This document shows positions 9,700 to 18,930 of a DNA stretch of 22,502 nucleotides, in pieces; position 1 is the first letter of the stretch, and each line of letters starts with the position of its first letter. The position numbers and the translations under genes were made by a program. The DNA comes from Gnetum montanum (taxonomy: Eukaryota > Streptophyta > Gnetopsida > Gnetales > Gnetaceae): assembly GCA_015680685.1 (NCBI GenBank), contig MNCI01006861.1, forward strand, positions 219,094 through 241,595, in the 5' to 3' direction. A model generated the notes under the pieces. That model was not told the DNA's origin. It saw nothing but the letters and a program-made list of their open reading frames with translations, and did no database searches.

Positions 9700-10669
9700 A
9701 TATGCAAGAGTGGTGGGTGAAAAATTAGGCACATGTCTTATGTTTCTGGTTTAAAATTCATGTCTGTTGGTGAGATATGTGCCTACCTTACTAAAACTTA
9801 GGTACATGGTCCAAAAAACAATTTTGTCCACCCTTACTAAAACTCTTTAAGTGTGTTTCTATGAACTTAGACTTAGCAATTAAAAGTGTGAATACTTGTA
9901 TTATAGCATGAACTAGTGAACGATGTCTTGTCCAAAAAACAATTTTGTCCACCCTTACTAAAACTCTTTAAGTTTATTTCTATGAACTTAGACTTAGCAA
10001 TTAAAAGTGTGAATACTTGTAGTATAGCGTGAACTAGTGAACGATGTCTTTATTTGAGCATTTTGTACTTGGGCACAAGTGTGACCGAAAATAAAGATCA
10101 AGCTATTTCCCACTATTGCAACATTCTCCTAGTTTTACTGTTTACACTTTAGAATAATTTTCTTACTGTTTCCTAGTTAATGTTTACTTTTCCATGCACT
10201 TTACTTTTACATGTTCCTATGACGCAGAATGAGTACAACTAATCTTGAGCACTTAAGTGTAAATGCTTGGTAACCTAGTAGTGCTATCACTTGGCACACC
10301 CTAAGCAGTACACTTGGTATCCCAATGGTAGTTACATGAAGCCCAAGGTGTGTATAGAAGAATAGGAACAAATACTCATCACACTAGGCTAGACTAGATT
10401 CATTATTCATTTTACTTAGTTTAGAATTCACCTTATATTCATCATGTTTACTATGAGTAAGATGGCCCACAAAACATCAGTGATCATATACCTCACAGTG
10501 AGTTAAACCATACCTTTAGATCTCACTAGCTCATGTGGGAAGATAATGATCTCAAACTTTACCCAATTACTAGCATAATCACATTGCCTCATCCACAGAT
10601 TACGATCTGGTCGTACATGAACACCTGTGACTTATATGGCTGGGTGTTGGATTACTCCACCACTCATCA
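9700..10669 (+). mobile_element. Putative 5' LTR-like region of a decayed Ty3/gypsy element
   Basis: This region ends in CA at 10668-10669, one base before a primer-binding-site-like sequence, which is how an LTR end is placed. The left limit cannot be seen because no second LTR copy was found in the window; 9700 is only where the sequence character changes from the threonine dehydratase upstream region. It contains the 121-bp tandem duplication at 9809-10050. No clear TATA box was found. Confidence 0.4.
9809..10050. repeat. Tandem duplication of a 121-bp unit
   Basis: Copies 9809-9929 and 9930-10050 start GTCCAAAAAACAATTTTGTC and end in ACGATGTCTT. They are nearly identical, differing at only about four positions (for example GTGTGTTTC against GTTTATTTC). 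They lie in the presumed LTR, where duplicated blocks often sit in promoter or enhancer regions. Confidence 0.9.
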
Positions 10670-10670
10670 T

Positions 10671-10687
10671 TGGTGTCGTTGCCAGGA
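10671..10687 (+). other. Primer binding site of tRNA-Asp type (decayed)
   Basis: TGGTGTCGTTGCCAGGA resembles TGGCGCCGTTGCCGGGGA, the complement of the plant tRNA-Asp 3' end used by many Ty3/gypsy elements. The clear mismatches are C-to-T or G-to-A. It follows a CA by one base and precedes the gag region, as a PBS should. Confidence 0.65.
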
Positions 10688-11796
10688 CTTGTCAATGTAT
10701 GTTGAGTAATTGATTACATAATGTTTGATGCACCAGAAACTCAATGTTAAAATTCATAAGTCTAACTAAGCACACTTCAAACAAATGTCTTAAACCATAA
10801 CATGGCTTTAAATAAGAATATTGCCTACTAAGGAACTATAGAGAAGTAATGACAAAATTGACAAAGAAGAAGACTAGAGTATGGCAATGCAAACAAAGAT
10901 CTCATATGCTCATAACAATCCTTATTATCCTAATTTTTACATTCATATTTCATTAGGACAAGCAACTTAGGTGAAGAGATCTTCAAGGGAACATTGTTTT
11001 ATCATTAAAGCATTTAGCACCCATTATGCTCCAAATTACTTTCAAGGGGATGAAACTAAGTGAAGCACTTGGAGGGTATCATGAAACCAAATACACGACT
11101 CGACCATATGAACCCACTAACAAGCAATTAAGGAAAGACAATGCCATGGAAACAAGACATGAACAAGACATAGGAAAGATAGTTAACTTGACTGTTGTCT
11201 TAGAGGAGCTTGATGGAGATGCATTCATTGTTGAACAACTCCACCGAAATCATGATTTCTAGTCACAAACACCTATCATTTGATTGGAGGAACCTATCAA
11301 GAATAAATCATACTTCGAATTAGTAGAGACATTCAGACAGGAGGCAACGGACTTAGGGTACAAGTAGGACTCAAGGCCAAGAGTCCCTGCTACATCTCAT
11401 AGAGAAGAACATCAGAGTCATCATAGGAGGACAAGTTGACACCATTCTCCTACTACCTCATCCATATCCTCATGATCATCTAAAGACTTTGACAGAAGAA
11501 GGCAAAGGTACAGAAATCATGACAAGGAAGAGAGGAGAACTCATGACCATCATGATCATCACTCAAGACATTCTGATTTAGAAGATGAAGAGTACAAATA
11601 ACGCAAACGTAGGGATTGCAAAAATCATGAAAGGGATGAGCACAAAAGGGGATACTACTACAACCAAGCACATGAACCTAATCAAGATGATGAACCCCTA
11701 ATGACAACTCGTAGCATGATTAACATATAAGAAGCTATATACATTCCAATTAGGCATGTGAGGGATAGCTATATCAAATGACTTGATATGAATAAC

Positions 11797-12300
11797 ATGC
11801 CAAGATTTGAAGGTGGGTATAATGCTGATCCACAACATTACCTTCAAGATTTCCATGATGTTTGCACCCTACCAAACATTGAAAGTGACTAGTAGAAGTT
11901 AAAGTTATTCCCAAGAATACTTGTGAAAGAGGCAAAGAGCTAATACCAATTACTCGAACCTAAATCAATCAGAAGGTGGAGTACCATGTTAAAAAATTTC
12001 AACAATAAATATCAAAACTACTCATGGGTGTCTAACTTAAGAAAACAAATCCAAGGATGGAAATAAGGGACTCATGAAACCCTTGATGTGGCAATGGGTA
12101 GATACTACTCACTACTGCATAGATGCCCAGGTCATGAATTCTCACAAAAGGAACAACTAAGACACATTGTAGATGGGTTACAAAACAAAACTAGAGAAAC
12201 ACTTGGGATTTATGCCTAAGGTAGATTACTTGAAATGAATACCCATCACATCCAGAGATTAATTGATCAAGTGGAGAAGGAAGAAGGTGAATTAAGGAAA
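11797..12300 (+). pseudogene. Gag capsid-like core (fragment of the decayed element)
   Basis: Shows MPRFEGGYNADPQHYLQDFH, then KLKLFPRILVKEA, a YQLLEPKSIRRWSTMLKNFN segment and a EQLRHIVDGLQNKTRE segment. This is the usual order in plant Ty3/gypsy Gag: an opening F-x-G, a KLxLFP helix, a W-x-x-M/L segment, then a late helical region. Several stops sit where the family often has Trp or Gln. Confidence 0.75.
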
Positions 12301-12486
12301 AGAGAATTAGCTGAGGAGTATAATCGAGATCCATCCAAGAGAAAGAGAGATGCAAGGATTTGTGATACCCAAGAAGAGGAAACATTAGATTAGGCAATTC
12401 AAAAGAAGACTTTACCAATTCATAAAATTGTAACTAATATTGCAACGAAGGTAGAGAAAATATTAGATGAAAAATTTGCAACTGCA

Positions 12487-12771
12487 TTGAAGATTGTGGG
12501 GGAAAGAATCGAGCCAACTTTCGAAAAAGGCAAAGATAAGAAAAAGAAGAAAGATTTTGGATCAAGGGCCAAAGTGGCTATAGTGGCTAAGTGTTCAGAC
12601 ACTAGCTCACTTGATGAGGAAGGATGTGGTTTGTGTCAATATGAACATCCTAGGGGGTGTTGCCCAGTAATGGCACATTTACAAGAGATGGGAGCATACA
12701 CACTTAATCCTAAATTTGTCAAAAAACAAATGCCTATAAGGTTATCTTATTCCCAAGGTAGTTACATGTAG
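12487..12771 (+). pseudogene. Gag nucleocapsid segment with zinc knuckle
   Basis: A 94-codon open stretch of the same frame. It has a Lys-rich run (residues 15-22) and then CGLCQYEHPRGCC (residues 47-59). This is a CX2CX3HX3-4C arrangement close to the retroviral-type CCHC knuckle that binds element RNA. The His spacing is one shorter than the usual CX2CX4HX4C, which may be a decay change or a lineage variant. Confidence 0.65.
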
Positions 12772-13338
12772 AACTTCCAACCAACATACTATCCTAGTGG
12801 AGCTTTGCCACAACCACAAGAATAGTACCATCAGGAGTGGCAATAGCTCCTATCATGGGCCATGCCACCACCATGCCAACAGTATCCATATTAGCAACCT
12901 GATCCTTATGGATACTACATCCAACGTTCAATCTTGTTAGCAAATGCAGCTGTTCAATCTCTATAGTACTACTTACATGAATACCATAGACCAGCATTGC
13001 CAAGGCTAAATTCCAACTCATACATGCATCCACAAGCACCTAGTTCATCCAGTCAAACTTCTAGTCTTTTACCCACAATGCCACCACCTATCATGTAGGG
13101 AGAACTACCATCACAACCTTAGCAAAAGAGGGTTACCATGGCAATGAACATACAAATGGAGGATCCTATCAAAAATACTATGGACAAAGAAAAGAAACGT
13201 TCTTTCTTTAGGACAAGTCCACAAAGAGCTAGTAGAGTTAGAAGGTCACTAAATTATGTTCCTTTTATAAACACTATGCTTTCCCAACAATTAGCTTAGA
13301 ATTTAAAAGACTATCATGCTCATAGAAGTAGCATCAGA

Positions 13339-13690
13339 TTGGATAAAGGTAGGGCTACTTCCCAAGAAACGAAAGGAATTCCCTTGATTTATCTACAAGT
13401 ATTTAGAAACACACCATGCAAAGCTCTACTAGACTCAGGTTTTGGGATAATTTTGATCTCTCAAGAAACATACAAAGCATGGAACATATTGCTCTTGAAA
13501 AAGTGTAACATCAAGTTAGAGCTAGTAGATTAGTTTGTCACCATTTCTTTGGGGTAGACTAAAGATGTGGTGACTGCTATTAATGGGTGGTCTTATCTAG
13601 CTGCCTTTCTGGTGGCATATGTGAAAAATGATTACAGGGAATTTCTGATCATTATGGGGAGAGCATGACTTAGCACAATAGATGCTAAGT
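13339..13690 (+). pseudogene. Retrotransposon aspartic protease fragment
   Basis: The open stretch 13339-13533 contains TPCKALLDSGFGIILIS, with the D-S-G active-site triplet of retropepsins at residues 32-34. A TAG follows; the same frame then gives YREFLIIMGRA, corresponding to the late ILGR-type motif of retropepsins. Stops make it non-functional. Confidence 0.75.
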
Positions 13691-13934
13691 TAAGCATGAG
13701 AGATTTATTTGTCCAAATCTCTAAGGAAAACATGTGTGGAGCCATACACATGTAGTCGATTCCATGCATTACTACTAAAAGCAAAGGGTGCAGTTGTGGA
13801 TTGGCACTTTAGAATGTTAACATAGTCATTACACCAATCCACAACAAGTGTGCACACAAGAGAAAGCAAGAGTTACAAAACCAACAGACACCTAGTGACT
13901 AACAAGTAAGAATATTAAACTGTACAAAATATGC

Positions 13935-14177
13935 ATGGAACAATTTGATTCACTTATAAATTTCCATCCTAAGAAGATGATTCCAATTGAGAGTCCAAAA
14001 ATGAAACTATTAAACTACAATCATACACCACTCGGAAAAGAAAACAGAAACTTAGATGATCACAATTCCATTACCATCAAGATTACCTGGGACAATAACC
14101 AAAAAGTTAAATCAATAAGAATGGTAATTGAACCACCTAGAGTATATGATCTAGGAGATTTAGGGAGCATTTTCTGA
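13935..14177 (+). other. Open stretch after the protease, unidentified
   Basis: An 80-codon stretch in a different frame from the gag-protease region, containing KITWDNNQKVKSIRMVIEPP. It may be the residual linker between protease and the lost reverse transcriptase. I recognise no domain. Confidence 0.3.
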
Positions 14178-14227
14178 ACACTCATCCATGAGATCAATCA
14201 TGGGGAAAATACCTTATCTTGATTCTA

Positions 14228-14475
14228 GAATTAATAAGTGCTTTTCAATTTTTTGTTTTACAATTCTTTTGATTTCTAATTTCTTGATATACCTTTTCAC
14301 ATTCTTTGATACAATTTTTCCCATTCTTTTATACTTTTTCATTTCTTAAATTTTTGATATTCTTGGACATTTTTCAATTTTTAATGATTTTTCATTCTTT
14401 ACATCTTTTCCCAAATTCTTACCATCTTTTTCATACTTTGTTTTCATTTTCTTTGTAAATGTTTTTGATTGTTAA
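14228..14475 (+). repeat. Pyrimidine-rich low-complexity tract
   Basis: About 250 bp composed mainly of repeats of TTTTCATTCTTT-like words, with very few G on this strand. It immediately follows the last recognisable element protein and is not coding. Confidence 0.8.
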
Positions 14476-14854
14476 TAAAACACATTAAGAATAAAGGCAA
14501 GATGTAGTCCAAAAAAGTGAAAATTTATCTATGTTATCATGTCACAAGGAACTGATTATTTGAATAGTGAGACTGCAACATTCATCCATTCATTCCATTA
14601 ATAAGTGATTCTTACCATGGCCATAATGATATTCTTCTCATAATATAACTAAGAATAAACTTGTGATCCATATGCCTAGATCAAAAAGTGAAGAACCAAA
14701 AGGAAATGTAAAGGGTGTGACATTAAGGGAATTCGTGGACTCTCTTGGATTACTTTTGTTAATTCTATCATGTTGCTTGGGTTGTATCATATCCTTATAG
14801 ATCTAATGAAAATGGAAGTAAGAGTATAATAACTGCTACCTTACCATGTCACTA

Positions 14855-14979
14855 GAAAGACATGTTACCCATGCTTGAAGGTAGACCTGTATTAAGGTTG
14901 ACACAGATAAAAATAAAAGAGCATAGAATAAATTTCTAGGGGTTTCACTGAAAGACATGTTATCCATGCTTGAAGGTAG
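14855..14979. repeat. Direct repeat, 30-bp units at 95-bp spacing
   Basis: GAAAGACATGTTACCCATGC at 14855 recurs at 14950 with one change, and each copy continues TTGAAGGTAG. The copies span 14855-14884 and 14950-14979. They may be 3' untranslated repeats of the decayed element. Confidence 0.85.
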
Positions 14980-16080
14980 GTGGCTTCTTAGAAATCTAAA
15001 AAATAAAAAGTGCCATGAATAAATTCCTCCCTTGGACAATATGCCAAGTGACAATACTTCTTGCAATAGTGGTAGTCTTATGATTGTAACTCCAAGAGAT
15101 GAGACAATGTGATGTCATTGAAATGTGGTTTGGACTTGGTTTGAATCTTGGATAGAAAGGCTAATGATTACTTTAACCATTAATAAAACATAAGAATTCA
15201 TTATGCCTATGGTAAGATACCTCACGTCTCGATTTCTGTAATCCCTTTTAATTCCATCTCATCTCACTATATGAATAATCAAAACTTGTGGTTTTATATA
15301 ACATAGAGTCATTTTCCTAATTTGGTGGTACTAACATGTGTGTTTTACTTAACAGGTATGCATTACATTCAACTCCTTAAGTGCTCAAGGACACTTTTAG
15401 GCGTGGTTATACAAGGGCATTAAGGGTTGGAGCTTGCTTTGGGGAGGACGCACTTGTATAACTGTTATATCTTATACCTACCAAGTGATTCCACATCATC
15501 TTGAACCTTCCAACATTAATAAATATCAATAAAAACTTCCCTCATCATTCAAACTATCTATTCTAATAACATATGCTCATTACCCATCTCATCCATCTTA
15601 TCAATGCTTCAAGAACTTTCGTGGCGTAAGATTTCTTCTTTACACACTATTCATGCCAAATTTTTGAAGAAATATGCATCATCCATCACCCAAGACCCTT
15701 TGAATATGCTGTAAACCTTCTAAACATTCAAAAAGATTCATTTTCCATCCTTAGAACTTCAAGAAAAATTTGAATTTTTGGCCTTCGATATCAGATCGGA
15801 GTGGCCCCGATATCAGATCCTTAATGTTGGATCCCAATATTGGATCGAACAAATTCTATATATAAGCAAACACTTTGCCAAATTTTTCATTTTTCATTTT
15901 GCACCCAAAGGAGATTTTTTCATTTTTCTTTGACAATCTAAGCTCTAACCTTCTGGCTTCCCCAAGCCATAACTTGCACATTATCACTCTAATTTTCTTG
16001 GTCTTTAAATCTATTTGACCCTGGAGTGCTCATTTGAGTTGTGGTTGGTGGTGACAGTGGGTGGCAGAGTTGCCGGTGCC

Positions 16081-16269
16081 GGATAATCTAAGTCACTTTT
16101 TAAAAAAATATGAGTCACTTTTTTTGAAATTTCTAATGCCCAGAAGGTATTACAAGGGTAAGTTTGAAGGTGCTAGTAAGGATAATTTGAATCACTTTTT
16201 TAAAAAATATGAGTAACTTTTTTTGAAATTTCTAACGCCCATAAGGTATTACAAGGGTAAGTTTGAAGG
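16081..16269. repeat. Direct duplication of a 90-bp unit (99-bp period)
   Basis: Segments 16081-16170 and 16180-16269 are highly similar. Both start GGATAAT, contain AAAAATATGAGTCACTTTTT or its one-change variant, and end GGTAAGTTTGAAGG. They lie about 115 bp left of the putative boundary of the minus-strand retrotransposon. Confidence 0.9.
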
Positions 16270-17076
16270 AAATTAACAAGAATTTTTAAAGAAAATCATT
16301 TGTATTAAGGCTAAAACAAATTGAATAAGACTCCTAATCAACCATATTGATTATCTTAGGCCATATAAATGCATTAAGGGGGTTGTAACGACAGAAAACG
16401 TTGGCAGCTGGAAAATTACCGAACAAATTCCGTGTACACAGTTTTAACCACGGATCCGTGCGAGGGCTATGCTGGAAAAACGAATTCGCGGCGCCCTGAA
16501 TGGTCTTGTCGATCAGACAGGGACTTACTAATCAGTAAACCGATGGATGTTTTGTGGAACGATCTGATTCGTGAAATCGCAAAAATGAGGGGAAAGCGAT
16601 GTAGATGAATTGCAACGATGATAACGCTAAACACGATAAGAGGAGGCTGGCGTAAGAGAAACACGTAGTCCCAAGATCTACGCTTTGACTTAAAAAATGT
16701 GTATTTCGTATATCTCATTACACTGGGGAGACCCCGATTACTGGATGTGAAGCAATGCACAAAACAACAGAAAAACTGTCCAAACAGAAGTCCGATCTAC
16801 CTCGAAGGGTAAAGCCGGGATGCAAGGAAGGTCAAGCTCTGACACCTACCGATCAACTGTTTCTGACCAATAGCGTCCTCCCTAGCAGACCGATTATTCC
16901 TGTTGCCGGTGCTCAAAGCGAACTGTGCTCTGTTTCTGCTTTAAGGTGATGCTGTTAACAATTGCTGAGGCGCTGTTCTCTGTATCTCTGCTCCAAAAGC
17001 GATAAGTGCTCAAGTGCTCAGAAAAATGTCCTTTGCCTCTTTGATTTGCCAACCCCTGTATCTTTGTCAACTGGGG

Positions 17077-17084
17077 TATTTATA
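17077..17084 (-). promoter_or_regulatory. TATA box in the putative LTR
   Basis: The minus strand reads CCTATAAATACCCC, a strong plant TATA box. It sits about 730 bp into the putative LTR, placing U3 on its right and R-U5 on its left. The predicted transcription start is about 17045-17050. Its position is what an LTR promoter driving the minus-strand element would need. Confidence 0.6.
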
Positions 17085-17180
17085 GGTTGCGACATCCCAT
17101 GAAAAAAGTGCAACCCTGATGACGTGTGTCCCGAGTGTTTCGGATACTGTTGGTCTGACTGTTTTGTGTAGAACTGCATG

Positions 17181-17640
17181 ATTACGCACAATACACTTGT
17201 TTGCGTATTGTGCGTGTAAGGAGCAGGTGCGTGTCGGGCGTGTTTCAACTGACTTTGGGTTCCATTATGCTTATTCACGCTGTATTGCGTGCATGAGCGT
17301 AACATAATGTAGAAACAAGGAATTCAGGTTGTTTTACACTTGCATATGCAGCCACGCATAATGAAGCGTAAATGATGTCTAGCTTGGCGACGCAATACGC
17401 TATGATACGCTACGTTGCGTGATGAGCGTAAGGTGAGCAATCGCACTTTCTTGGACTTTGCCTTTGACTGTTCCGGAGCTTATTACGCTACCGTGCGTAA
17501 CAGAGCGTAAACCTGGCCTTGAACAAAAGACTTAGCAGAATATACAGGAAGTTGCATATTACGCTGCTTAAGCTTCTTCCTATGCCAAAGTAAAAATCAC
17601 GCTAAGCGCCATTACGTAGCGTTGCGTGATATAGCGTAAA
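17181..17640. repeat. Cluster of GCGT/ACGC palindromic motifs in U3
   Basis: At least six related inverted repeats lie in 460 bp. Examples: ACGCACAATAC (17184-17194) with its exact complement at 17205-17215; CATTATG..CATAATG enclosing ACGC..GCGT (17263-17309); ACGCAA..TTGCGT around 17390-17420; TTACGCTACCGTGCGTAA (17483-17500); and ATCACGC..GCGTGAT (17596-17630). Several are followed by an AGCGTAA half-site. This is upstream of the TATA box in element orientation, so it could act as an enhancer or protein-binding array. Confidence 0.7.
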
Positions 17641-17810
17641 CAGAGAAAACACAGTAAGAGTAGAAATCTACGCAGGAAGTTGAAGACTTGATGCTACACG
17701 TCTCTTGGTGTTGCTCTGTCTTATTCTCTCTTCTGGATTTCTGACATGCGCCCCTGCTTGAATTGCGAATCTTTGCCTGAGGCCGACTCGCGATTTTTCA
17801 CGGTGTTTCA

Positions 17811-17828
17811 ATGGCCCCTCTTTGTTGA
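17811..17828 (-). other. Polypurine-tract-like sequence
   Basis: On the minus strand this reads CAACAAAGAGGGGCCAT just before the putative LTR start. A polypurine tract primes plus-strand DNA synthesis in LTR elements. The trailing CCAT makes it imperfect, so the call is tentative. Confidence 0.4.
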
Positions 17829-18930
17829 CGGTTGGAGGGCTTGCCCGAAAGATGTCGACAAAGAATGCGAAACACCGGATTGGTAGAAGCAAGAATAGCG
17901 TCCATCCATGGCTACTTAAGGATTGCCCTGTCAATATGGAAGAGCAAAGCTGGAGGGAATGGGAGATAAAATGGCATGGTGGGAAACGGTTTCAGGGAAG
18001 ATGTAAAATGAGTCAGGATGGTAGGAGTATGGAATACGCTTACTGCACGCATAGAAATGTACGCACATCTATGTTGACAGGAATGCTTTCAGACGAGCGT
18101 AGTGCATCGGCCTGAGATTTCTCTGTCACCGGTGATAATAGGAATGCTTGCAAAAGGAGCATGGTGCATCACTTCTGCGATATCTCTGCTAGTGCGAGTG
18201 CGGGAAATAGATGCTTGTGTGTGTGGTGTTTGTGTATGGGGAGCGGGTGGTGGGGATGAAAGGAGATAAGAGCTAAGGGTAGGATTATGAGGGGCATAGG
18301 CGTGTAGCTCGAAGTGGTCGGGCAAACTTGAGCAGCTATCTCAGAACGTTGTTGTTCTTCATTGCTCAGATGAACGCACCTTTGAACCACATCCTCGAAG
18401 CAAATAGCCTGCAACCACAGAAGAAAACAGAGGATACCAGTGCTCATGCGAACAAGAGGTGAGATTGCTGAAAGGAGCACCGTTTGATGCGAGATAGGAT
18501 GATTGGACCACGAAGAAGGAGCTGGGGCATGCAAGCGAAGCCGCCAATCCTAATGATTGGCCCAGCATATCTTCGCCAAAAGGCATTAGACACAGTGCAC
18601 CTAGCTGGTTAGGCAAGGAACCAGCAAGATGAATTTGCGAAGCCAGCGTCTGATAGCGATGATCGGTGGAGGTTCCCAAGGTCGTTGTCAACGAGGATTT
18701 CGTCGGGGCTCCGACTGGCAAGACTAAACCCTTAGAGGTACCACCACTGTAGTGGGCGCAATGATGGCATCTCCGAGGGATCAGTAAGATGCCTCTCAGC
18801 TTGTCCGAGGAATCAGTAGGATGCTAGTGGGGTGGCAACGTTGGGACTGTCCCAGTATCCCACCTCATTTGTTGTGCAGCTGTGCGGAGACGATCACGCT
18901 CGCTTGATGGACATGACAACAGTCTGTAAG
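17829..18930 (-). other. Long 3' untranslated region of the Tat-type element
   Basis: About 1.1 kb between the tandem array and the putative polypurine tract. Open frames of about 120 codons (18169-18534 and 18359-18721, minus) have no recognisable domain. A 21-bp direct repeat, TCCGAGGGATCAGTAAGATGC (18772) with a near copy at 18804, lies here. A GT-rich stretch is at about 18210-18260. Long 3' UTRs are common in this lineage. Confidence 0.55.
18772..18824. repeat. Direct repeat, 21-bp units, 32-bp period
   Basis: Units at 18772-18792 and 18804-18824 match at 19 of 21 positions (TCCGAGG, then ATCAGTA, then GATGC). The repeat sits beside the larger tandem array but has a different sequence. 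Confidence 0.85.

Larger units (their letters stand above)
11026..13960 (+). pseudogene. Decayed gag-protease region of a Ty3/gypsy retrotransposon
   Basis: One reading frame (the frame of 11026) can be followed for about 2.9 kb with roughly two dozen stops but no evident frameshift. In order: an N-terminal part (11026-11262); a His/Arg/Asp/Glu-rich linker (about 11330-11700); a gag capsid-like core from MPRFEGGYNADPQHYLQDFH (11797) through KLKLFPRILVKEA and beyond; a zinc knuckle near 12625; a Pro/Gln/Tyr-rich stretch (about 12780-13110); and an aspartic protease-like segment with LLDSG (13339-13533), followed by a REFLIIMGRA segment. Gag would form the particle and the protease would cut the polyprotein. 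The protein cannot be made. No reverse transcriptase follows. Confidence 0.8.
14476..16383. other. AT-rich region without gene; probable 3' remains of the decayed element
   Basis: No protein domain is visible. A purine-rich stretch near 15427-15452 (GCTTTGGGGAGGAC) resembles the polypurine tract of plant Ty3/gypsy elements. A TATATATAAG at about 15858 with an AT-rich leader resembles a promoter. Neither is supported by a matching LTR copy. Direct repeats are listed separately. Confidence 0.45.
16384..17810 (-). mobile_element. Putative 3' LTR of the minus-strand Tat-type element
   Basis: In element orientation the LTR would start TGAAACACCG at 17810, just after a purine-rich AACAAAGAGGGGCC (17814-17827), and end CGTTACA at 16384. 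Support comes from TG..CA termini, the adjacent polypurine-like tract, a TATA box inside, and a sharp change to richer GC at about 16384. The 5' LTR lies outside the window, so the limits cannot be confirmed by comparison. Confidence 0.5.

Noticed and set aside
15858-15867. TATA box of a 3' LTR for the gag-pro element
   Set aside because: The motif is present, but no matching copy was found in the 5' LTR-like region (9700-10669). An LTR could not be supported.
16058-16082. Second primer binding site (TGGCAGAGTTGCCGGTGCCGG)
   Set aside because: It only loosely resembles the tRNA-Asp complement, has internal mismatches, and is not followed by gag sequence.
18169-18721. Two overlapping 120-codon minus-strand ORFs as an extra retrotransposon gene
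   Set aside because: They overlap in different frames, lack motifs and have no envelope-like features. They are more likely chance openings in a GC-richer 3' UTR.
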